NCBI GenBank assembly: GCA_026418215.1
Contig: JAOABT010000571.1
Coordinates: forward strand, 1-5,259
DNA length: 5,259 nucleotides
Source of the DNA: Clostridia bacterium
GTDB taxonomy: Bacteria; Bacillota; Clostridia; DSM-8532
Direction of reading: 5' to 3'
Shown: piece after piece, positions 1 to 4,881 of the stretch
Numbering within the stretch: position 1 is the first letter of the stretch
Layout: each line of letters opens with the position of its first letter
Program-made: the position numbers and the translations under genes
The notes under the pieces: generated by a model
Databases searched by the model: none
Told to the model about the DNA's origin: nothing
Seen by the model: only the letters and a program-made list of their open reading frames with translations

Positions 1-12
1 TATAAGAGACAG
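1..12 (+). other. Residual Tn5/Nextera mosaic-end adapter
   Basis: The first twelve bases, TATAAGAGACAG, equal the last twelve of the 19-base Tn5 mosaic end used in Nextera libraries (AGATGTGTATAAGAGACAG). An exact 12-base match lying exactly at the window edge is very unlikely by chance. It is best read as untrimmed adapter at a contig end rather than genomic DNA. It contains a TAA at 3-5 in the frame of the next gene, so that stop should not be taken as biological. Confidence 0.9.
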
Positions 13-14
13 AC

Positions 15-647
15 CGTGATATGTATACAAGACCCGTTATTATAGAGGAATTCCTGAATAATACTTTGAATCCCGCGGGTTATCACGCCTGGTACACGGA
101 TAAGCTTCCACAGAAGCTTATGGCTGTCAGAAGCGGCTTAGGTGTTTATGGCAGAAACAATATTTGCTATGTTCAGGGTATGGGAAGCTTTAATAAACTG
201 ACGACCTTCTTCTCTGACATGCCTTGTGACGACAAAAGCTGGCATGACCTTCGCCAAACTGCATTTTGCAGGTCCTGTAAAATTTGCTTGAAAAAGTGCC
301 CTACACAAGCGATTACGGATGAAAGCCGCCTGATCCATTGGGATCGGTGCCTCACACATTTCAACGAGCATTCGGGAACCGATTTTCCTCAATGGATTGC
401 ACCTTCGGCCCATAATAGCATTGTCGGGTGCATGGCGTGCCAGTATTCATGTCCGAGCAACAGGGAGTTCATCCTTAATGCCGACGGACCGGTAGTCTTT
501 TCTGAAGGTGAAACTCGTTTGCTGCTGGCTGGTAACCCCTCCGATACATTTTCAGATGCACTCCGTGGGAAGCTCCAGGATTCCGGATTAATGCCTTACC
601 TAGGGGTTTTACCGAGGAATCTAAAGTTTCTTTTCGATAAGTATTAA
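15..647 (+). CDS. QueG-like 4Fe-4S double-cluster protein, 5'-truncated by contig end
   Basis: This is the C-terminal part of a cytoplasmic iron-sulfur protein related to epoxyqueuosine reductase (QueG). Numbering from the ATG at 21, it has a CxxCxxCxxxCP motif (C83, C86, C89, C93), C110, and a second motif GCxxCQxxCP (C137, C140, C144). This is the layout that binds two 4Fe-4S clusters in QueG. A segment RSGLGVYGRNN (residues 37-47) corresponds to the conserved GLGxxGKN stretch of that family. QueG itself has over a hundred further residues upstream that help form the cobalamin site; these are missing. The frame is open back to base 15 and then meets adapter sequence, so the ATG at 21 is probably an internal methionine and the gene continued upstream. 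It is probably a clostridial QueG paralogue rather than QueG itself, with substrate unknown. It ends 23 bases before the convergent SDR gene. Confidence 0.85.
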   Translation, partial: RDMYTRPVIIEEFLNNTLNPAGYHAWYTDKLPQKLMAVRSGLGVYGRNNICYVQGMGSFNKLTTFFSDMPCDDKSWHDLRQTAFCRSCKICLKKCPTQAITDESRLIHWDRCLTHFNEHSGTDFPQWIAPSAHNSIVGCMACQYSCPSNREFILNADGPVVFSEGETRLLLAGNPSDTFSDALRGKLQDSGLMPYLGVLPRNLKFLFDKY

Positions 648-650
648 AGC

Positions 651-680
651 AATCACTGTAAGTAAATAAGTCAGTGCATT
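651..680. terminator. Weak hairpin between convergent genes, possible bidirectional terminator
   Basis: AATCACTG (651-658) can pair with CAGTG-C-ATT (672-680), giving eight base pairs with one bulged C and a 13-base loop. It lies just after the stop of the QueG-like gene and overlaps the last codons of the opposing SDR gene. On the plus strand it is followed by TTCTT, a poor U-tract. The position suits a shared terminator, but the stem is AT-rich and weak. Confidence 0.3.
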
Positions 681-1474
681 TTCTTAAACAAATACTCTCT
701 TAAGGAGCCGGGACAGCTTGCCAGCATGCTATGGATCAAGGGGACTGCAACTTGATATCGTGGGCGCAGCTGCTCTTTTTGAGTGATTTCGTAGATTGTT
801 GACGCAGCTTCCTTGGCATCGGCCATGCTTTGGGTGCTTCTACGTCTGCTATCTGCCCGATAGAACCCTGAGTAACAGGAATTCTCATTTGTCATTATTG
901 CGCTGGAGTTTCCTTCAAGAGTCCTAAAGAAATGGGTTTTAATGGGCCCTGGTTCAATCACTGTTACCTGTATATTGAATGGGCTTAACTCCAGGCGCAA
1001 AGCATCGCTCAAAGCCTCTACGGCAAATTTCGAAGCGCAATAGGCGCTGTTGATGGGTTGTGCGAACCTGCCCGATATTGAACCAATATTGATAATTCTT
1101 CCCGACCGCTGCTGTCGCATAACCGGTGCGACTGCCTGAATCATTCTTATCAAGCCAAAGACGTTAACATCAAACATGCTCTCGATCTTTCGGATGTCGA
1201 TTTCTTCCAATGCTCCTCTGACAGAGAAGCCTGCATTATTGACAAGGATATCAATTTTGTGAAAACGGGACAGCACCTCGAGAACGGCAGCATCCACCGA
1301 CTCTTTTTGTGTGACGTCCAGAGAAAGCTTCATGGCAGCAGTCACATCCTTTAAGGCTTCAAGGTTTCTTGCTGTTGCAATAACCTGGAAGCCCTTTTCC
1401 ATAAAAGTACCGCAGAGCTCACGACCAATACCTGAAGAGCACCCTGTTATCAGAACAACCTTATCATCTTTCAT
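671..1474 (-). CDS. Short-chain dehydrogenase/reductase (SDR) family oxidoreductase
   Basis: This is a complete classical SDR of 267 residues, a usual length for the family, predicted to be a cytosolic NAD(P)-dependent oxidoreductase. Visible motifs are TGxxxGIG for the dinucleotide (residues 10-17), NNAG (79-82), the structural Asn104, and the catalytic Ser132, Tyr145 and Lys149 in YxASK. PGPIKT follows at 175-180. Arg36 after the second strand hints at NADP(H), but this is not decisive. ATG 1474 is chosen because GGAGG (1483-1487) sits 8 bases upstream; the in-frame TTG at 1489 would overlap that ribosome binding site. The gene follows a Crp/Fnr-type regulator on the same strand with a 61-base gap and is probably co-transcribed with it. 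An 11-bp inverted repeat covers its ribosome binding site. The substrate cannot be told from sequence. Confidence 0.93.
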   Translation of the reverse strand: MKDDKVVLITGCSSGIGRELCGTFMEKGFQVIATARNLEALKDVTAAMKLSLDVTQKESVDAAVLEVLSRFHKIDILVNNAGFSVRGALEEIDIRKIESMFDVNVFGLIRMIQAVAPVMRQQRSGRIINIGSISGRFAQPINSAYCASKFAVEALSDALRLELSPFNIQVTVIEPGPIKTHFFRTLEGNSSAIMTNENSCYSGFYRADSRRRSTQSMADAKEAASTIYEITQKEQLRPRYQVAVPLIHSMLASCPGSLREYLFKKMH

Positions 1475-1479
1475 GAATA

Positions 1480-1526
1480 AAACCTCCAATCAATGTCTGG
1501 CAACATCATATGGCAATTGGAGGTTT
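1480..1526 (-). promoter_or_regulatory. Inverted repeat sequestering the SDR ribosome binding site
   Basis: AAACCTCCAAT (1480-1490) and ATTGGAGGTTT (1516-1526) are perfect 11-base inverted copies separated by 25 bases. In the minus-strand transcript the 3' arm contains the whole GGAGG of the SDR gene and ends 5 bases before its ATG. The 5' arm begins 9 bases after the stop codon of the upstream regulator. Folding would hide the ribosome binding site; a ribosome terminating on the regulator gene could disturb the stem. It could instead be a DNA operator, or a weak attenuator because the 3' arm runs into TTTTATT. Confidence 0.5.
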
Positions 1527-1535
1527 ACTGCATTA

Positions 1536-2135
1536 TCATTTGTTAAGATTGAGCTTATTTCGAATTCTGCTGAGTGACACGGGGGTGATTCCCAAGTAGG
1601 AGGCAAGCTGATATTGCTTCACCCTCTGTTCGAGGCCCGGATAGGCCTCAAGGAACTGCTTATAGCGTTCTGTACTGTTGAGGAGCTTAAAGCTCATGGC
1701 ATGTTCTTCTTTGACCACAAGAATTTTATCAATCATTTTCTTGTAGAGCCATAGCAGCTGATAATTACCTTCAACAATGCTCTCAAAATCTGAAATCTTG
1801 GCCACCAGGAGCTCACTGTCTTCCAGCGCTTGAATGTCATACGAGGATTCCTTACCCGATAAATGGGCTACATAGGAAAAAAGCGTTGAACCCTCTGGAT
1901 AAAAATACTTAGTAACATCCTGTCCTTTTCTATCAATATAGAAAGAGCGAAAAAGGCCCTTCCTGACATAGCCTATTTCAGTGGACTTATCACCCGCGTT
2001 TAAAAAGTAGCCATCCTTCTTAATGGTTCTGGGTTTAAATATCTCCCTTAATAACGCCGAACTAGACTTGTCAAAGCAAGCCGAATGGCCCTGGGAGAAA
2101 TGAGAATCTAAGCTCCCCCAAACATCCTCAGTCAT
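1536..2135 (-). CDS. Crp/Fnr-family transcriptional regulator
   Basis: This 199-residue protein has the Crp/Fnr architecture. A cyclic-nucleotide-binding-like beta-roll spans about residues 30-120, with the typical YVxxGLFRSFYID and YFYPEGS segments. A long connecting helix follows (about 120-150). A C-terminal helix-turn-helix lies near 171-195, with QLASYLGITPVSLSRIRNKL as the recognition unit. The N-terminus lacks a cluster of cysteines, so it is not an Fnr-type iron-sulfur sensor. The cAMP-binding signature is not clear, so the effector is unknown. ATG 2135 is supported by GAGG 8 bases upstream. It is followed on the same strand by the SDR gene, its most likely target or partner. No strong sigma-70 promoter is evident in the 156 bases upstream; TTGATA on the minus strand at 2219-2224 is only half of one. 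It may be transcribed alone with the SDR or by read-through from the hydrolase. Confidence 0.92.
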   Translation of the reverse strand: MTEDVWGSLDSHFSQGHSACFDKSSSALLREIFKPRTIKKDGYFLNAGDKSTEIGYVRKGLFRSFYIDRKGQDVTKYFYPEGSTLFSYVAHLSGKESSYDIQALEDSELLVAKISDFESIVEGNYQLLWLYKKMIDKILVVKEEHAMSFKLLNSTERYKQFLEAYPGLEQRVKQYQLASYLGITPVSLSRIRNKLNLNK

Positions 2136-2285
2136 AAACTAAGCCTCATTTCAAGTATTAATGATCTCTTGTTGAAAATAGCGGCTTCCTGATGCTTCAT
2201 TCTTTAACTGCCGTCCTTTATCAAGCCCCTATCGACGAGGGACAAGCGTTCTACGCTTTGTGTGCTGCTCATAATAGCTTAAGCC

Positions 2286-2302
2286 TTGATACTAATAGGT
2301 CG
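2286..2302 (+). other. Short segment resembling the 3' end of 23S rRNA
   Basis: TTGATACTAATAGGTCG closely matches, from memory, the conserved tail of Firmicute 23S rRNA (the form TGATACTAATAGGTCGAGG just before the mature 3' end). The similarity stops after base 2302, and I see no convincing 23S sequence upstream. It overlaps the last codons and stop of the hydrolase gene on the other strand. It may be a recombination scar or coincidence; it is not a functional rRNA gene. Confidence 0.22.
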
Positions 2303-3596
2303 TATGAAGCTCCAACTTCCCTTGTCCCTTAAGATAGTAATCAAAGAATTGCAATGCTATGCGATTGAGGGTTTTAAGACAATACTCGGTATTAATGGTC
2401 GTGTTCTTCCTGTTCAGCATCCGCGTCAGGAAAGGACTTGTCAGGGCTAGATCAGTTAGTGTTAAATGACCCGCTCCTTTTATGTACACGTTGTGAACAT
2501 CCGGGCTGTTATTGCTCAGCATTGCGGCATTTTCGACATATTGGGGCCACTCTGATAAATAAGGCCAAGAGCTGTCTGAATAAATATTAAGGACCGGAAT
2601 AGGGTATTTTTGCGATTTCCAGACGAATTGGCCATTCTCTACGCCTGTAATGTCGGATAAATAGGGGGATTCCAATGCCATAACCGCACCGACATCGCTA
2701 CGGTTTCTGCCAACACCTAAAGCAGCCGAGCCCCCAAGGGAATGACCCATGACACCTATCCTTCCTCCCTTGATGAGGCAATAGGGCTTATCCGCCTCCG
2801 CTTTGTTGGCCTCACCAAGAATACGGTCTATGACGAAATTGATATCGCCTGTACGAATGCTCATCCATTTCCAATAGTATTGAAAGCTCTGTTCTTTATT
2901 GGAATGGGCATCTTCGTTTGACACCTCGTTCATATAGCTGCTGCTCATAAGTGTCGTTTTGCCCTCGGTATCCGTCGTGAAGAAGCATTGGTAGGTGTGG
3001 TCAATAGAACAGACCACATAGCCGTGGCTGGCCAGTTCCCTAAATAAAGACAGATTACTTGTTCTGATGCCAAAAGAACCATGCGAAAAAACAATTAGAG
3101 GAAACGTGCCCTCAGCGTTCTCCGGATACCAATACTGAACGGTCAGCCTCCGGTTATCCCCGCTCCGAGAATAGGTTTCGATACGATTGTTGTCGGTATA
3201 TGTAAAGCTTTTTGTTTCCACACGGTAGCTGCCTGTGACCGGAAGGTCGTTGTATTGAGGGAAAATGAGAGCCGGGATCATAACAATTGAAAATGAAAGA
3301 GAGATGAGGATGGCTTTTTTTATGGCAGCGCTTGTCTTAAAGGCTTTTACTCGAGTAGTTTTGCGTTTGACAAGGGCCAGAACTCCAAACAGTGCAAAAA
3401 GAAGTAACCAAAAGGCCAAGGCGTACCAGCGAAAGCTCCACCTGATAAAATTGGTTGCTACAAGAAGTAAAAAAGAAATAAAACCAACGATCCTTAAAGC
3501 GCTTCGCTTCCCAACCTCATGGGATTTTGAGCGGGTAGAGTAAACTGTAAAGGCTATCTCAAAAGCTAAAAGTAAAAGGATTATGATGATCGTCAA
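2292..3596 (-). CDS. Membrane-anchored alpha/beta hydrolase, PAF-acetylhydrolase-like
   Basis: From TTG 3596 this is a 434-residue protein. The N-terminal part has four hydrophobic segments (about residues 1-19, 35-50, 57-76, 94-112) and anchors it in the membrane. A serine hydrolase domain follows from about 120. It shows SHG (171-173) for the oxyanion hole, the nucleophile elbow GHSLGG with Ser286, and His377 in GAGHLTLTDLAL, resembling the HxxFxD region of PAF-acetylhydrolase II. The acid residue is either Glu309, at the PAF-AH spacing of 23 after the serine, or Asp341. An esterase or lipase-like activity is inferred; the substrate is unknown. TTG 3596 is preferred because TAGGAGGG lies 6 bases upstream. 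In-frame ATG 3626 and TTG 3671 have poor binding sites and overlap another open frame. The gene is followed on the same strand by the regulator, 156 bases on. Confidence 0.88.
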   Translation of the reverse strand: MTIIIILLLLAFEIAFTVYSTRSKSHEVGKRSALRIVGFISFLLLVATNFIRWSFRWYALAFWLLLFALFGVLALVKRKTTRVKAFKTSAAIKKAILISLSFSIVMIPALIFPQYNDLPVTGSYRVETKSFTYTDNNRIETYSRSGDNRRLTVQYWYPENAEGTFPLIVFSHGSFGIRTSNLSLFRELASHGYVVCSIDHTYQCFFTTDTEGKTTLMSSSYMNEVSNEDAHSNKEQSFQYYWKWMSIRTGDINFVIDRILGEANKAEADKPYCLIKGGRIGVMGHSLGGSAALGVGRNRSDVGAVMALESPYLSDITGVENGQFVWKSQKYPIPVLNIYSDSSWPYLSEWPQYVENAAMLSNNSPDVHNVYIKGAGHLTLTDLALTSPFLTRMLNRKNTTINTEYCLKTLNRIALQFFDYYLKGQGKLELHTTY

Positions 3597-3602
3597 GCCA
3601 AT

Positions 3603-3609
3603 CCCTCCT
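3603..3609 (-). promoter_or_regulatory. Strong ribosome binding site fixing the hydrolase TTG start
   Basis: The minus strand reads AGGAGGG here, ending 6 bases before TTG 3596. This is near-ideal complementarity to the 16S 3' end and optimal spacing. It is the main reason for starting the hydrolase at TTG 3596 rather than at the upstream in-frame ATG 3626, which has no comparable site. Confidence 0.6.
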
Positions 3610-3666
3610 AGAAATATCCGGAGCATCTTCGCCAAAAAGCAATTCTCTGCCTGTCTCAGCAAGCAG

Positions 3667-3714
3667 ACCAAATTGGTGATAGATAAGATCTACGTCATCT
3701 ATACCAAATATTGG
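3667..3714. repeat. Paired CCAA/TTGG palindromes upstream of the hydrolase
   Basis: ACCAAATTGGT (3667-3677) and CCAAATATTGG (3704-3714) are two short palindromes with centres 37 bases apart. Between them, TTGGT-G-ATAGAT (3673-3684) pairs with ATCTATACCAA (3697-3707), an 11-bp stem with one bulged base and a 12-base loop. The element lies about 70 to 120 bases before the hydrolase start and downstream of the radical SAM stop. It could be a pair of operator sites for the hydrolase or a weak transcript-end hairpin. No U-tract follows on the minus strand beyond TTT. Confidence 0.3.
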
Positions 3715-3788
3715 AGCTTGAGAAACATGCTGACGGATGACTGTCTCTTCGTGATGTTTTCTTGCATATTCATTTTAGACTAATGCTG

Positions 3789-4667
3789 TCAGGACCCGAA
3801 CCTTTTCCTAAAGTCACACCTTTTGCATAGATCCTCCACGGCCTCTCTTTTCCCAAAACCCAGATAAAGGTTTCGTGCTCTTTCACTTTCGATTATCTTG
3901 GCAAAGGATGTCGTCTTGATATTTCCAAGGCTTATGACCCCTTCACCATCCAGGCAACATGGCACCACTGTACCATCGACCAGGATTGCCGCTTGGCTTC
4001 GTAATCCATAGCAGAAACCAGCGCCATTGTCCTGCTCCTGCGTCATGTCTGGCCATTGGAACAGGTGATCCTGGTTGACATAGAGCCTGTCGGCAATCTG
4101 TATGCCTCTTTCTGAGAGGATTCCTTCCTCGATTTTATACGGTAAATCATAGGCCCTTTCAATCGAATCTAATAGCTCTCGGTTTTTATTTGCTCCCAGA
4201 TTGACAGTGTTATTCTCGTAAAGGTTCCAAAGCCGAAGCGCTATGAGAAGCTCCGACTTTTCAATGGCTTCCTTAGTAAAGGCAAGGATATTGCCAATAT
4301 ACGCCTCCTTACTCTGTAAGCCTTCATTCCCGTCAAAGCTGTGCAGGGAAAAGTTAATCTGGCGCAGGGCCGGCTTTGCCAGCAGCATGCCCCCCACCTT
4401 ATGGATCAAAGTCCCATTGGTGGTGATATTGACTTTAGCTCCCATCTCATCGCATAAATCCAGAAACTGTCCTAGCTCAGGATGAAGCAGCGGTTCGCCT
4501 TTGACGTGAAAAAAGAGAAAGCGGGTATGGCCTTTAATCTCGGCCAAAATGTGGCGGAAGGTTTCGAGGCTCATGAATTCAAGTTTACGCCTTGTCTGCG
4601 GGCAAAAATCGCATTGGAGATTGCAGGCGTTGGTAATCTCTATATAAATCCTTTTGAATTGTTTCAC
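3789..4667 (-). CDS. Radical SAM/SPASM domain enzyme
   Basis: This 292-residue cytosolic enzyme has the radical SAM cluster motif CxxxCxxC at C15, C19 and C22, within IEITNACNLQCDFCP. GEPLLHP (57-63) is the SAM-binding GGE-like segment and TTNGT follows at 82-86. The C-terminal SPASM-type region has C219, the pair C237-C238 in DGTVVPCCLD, an LGNI segment, and C281/C284 in LCKRC, enough to bind at least one auxiliary 4Fe-4S cluster. GTG 4667 is chosen because AGGAG (4674-4678) lies 6 bases upstream and the resulting MKQFKRIYIEITNACN matches the usual start of such proteins. The longer frame from TTG 4694 has a poor site. Such proteins cleave SAM to a 5'-deoxyadenosyl radical and often modify peptides, proteins or carbohydrates. 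No cysteine-rich precursor peptide is evident nearby, so the substrate is unknown. It is divergent from the repeat-protein gene. Confidence 0.92.
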   Translation of the reverse strand: MKQFKRIYIEITNACNLQCDFCPQTRRKLEFMSLETFRHILAEIKGHTRFLFFHVKGEPLLHPELGQFLDLCDEMGAKVNITTNGTLIHKVGGMLLAKPALRQINFSLHSFDGNEGLQSKEAYIGNILAFTKEAIEKSELLIALRLWNLYENNTVNLGANKNRELLDSIERAYDLPYKIEEGILSERGIQIADRLYVNQDHLFQWPDMTQEQDNGAGFCYGLRSQAAILVDGTVVPCCLDGEGVISLGNIKTTSFAKIIESERARNLYLGFGKREAVEDLCKRCDFRKRFGS

Positions 4668-4673
4668 GAAGGT

Positions 4674-4678
4674 CTCCT
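4674..4678 (-). promoter_or_regulatory. Ribosome binding site fixing the radical SAM GTG start
   Basis: The minus strand reads AGGAG, 6 bases before GTG 4667. The alternative TTG at 4694 lies upstream of this site, which would then be inside the coding region. Confidence 0.6.
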
Positions 4679-4733
4679 GTCTATATTTATGCAAATCCTA
4701 AGCTTACCTAGCATAAGCTGCATCATTAATCCT

Positions 4734-4742
4734 ATCATAACA
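4734..4742 (-). promoter_or_regulatory. Candidate extended -10 promoter for the radical SAM gene
   Basis: The minus strand reads TGTTATGAT, an extended -10 element (TGN followed by TATGAT, five of six consensus bases). It would place the transcript start near 4727, about 60 bases before the GTG start. No good -35 hexamer is seen at 17 bases, which is tolerable for an extended -10. This is a pattern match only. Confidence 0.35.
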
Positions 4743-4881
4743 CATTTGACTTTGGCTATGATGTAAATGATCGCCAAGCAGCCCGAAAGGCAGGCAAGGC
4801 GAACCTTTCTCTCTCATCCTCATATACTAATATCAGGACAAGTGTAGGCAAACTGTAAAAAATGATAATGAGGAATAAATT

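Larger units (their letters stand above)
3559..3774 (-). other. Orphan open frame without a start, possible gene relic
   Basis: In a frame different from the hydrolase, the minus strand stays open for 71 codons, from just after a TAA at 3775-3777 to a TGA at 3559-3561. Its middle reads FGIDDVDLIYHQFGLLAETG, and the composition is protein-like. There is no ATG or GTG near its beginning, and its end overlaps the hydrolase ribosome binding site and first codons. I do not recognise a family. It may be the remnant of a decayed gene, or an accidental open frame, which is quite possible at this length. Confidence 0.2.

Noticed and set aside
3..5. In-frame stop upstream of the QueG-like gene, suggesting a pseudogene
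   Set aside because: The stop lies inside the 12-base adapter match, so it is not genomic evidence.
138..413. Antisense open frames within the QueG-like gene
   Set aside because: They have no ribosome binding site or recognisable domain, and the plus-strand frame has clear cysteine motifs; they are shadows.
2149..2177. TTTCAA-N17-TTGAAA inverted repeat just upstream of the regulator, a possible auto-operator
   Set aside because: Only 6-bp arms with a long spacer and no Crp/Fnr-type TTGAT/TGTGA half-sites; expected by chance.
2219..2291. tRNA-like 73-base fold: 7-bp outer stem TATCAAG/CTTGATA with an inner hairpin whose loop could read as a TCT anticodon
   Set aside because: There is no T-arm (no GGTTCRANNCC-like loop), no proper D-arm, and a 7-bp inverted repeat is expected by chance in a region this size.
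2238..2329. 9-bp inverted repeat AGGGACAAG/CTTGTCCCT with a 74-base spacer
   Set aside because: One arm lies in the hydrolase coding region, the spacing is long, and nothing else supports a function.
3699..3773. 24-codon ATG frame 15 bases after the radical SAM stop, a possible modified-peptide precursor
   Set aside because: There is no Shine-Dalgarno, no cysteine or other typical core residues, and it lies in a spacer with competing frames.
4771..4802. GC-rich hairpin TCGCC...GGCGA with inner GCC/GGC in the divergent region, considered as a riboswitch or c-di-GMP aptamer
   Set aside because: The stem is interrupted by a large internal loop and none of the conserved c-di-GMP aptamer elements are present.
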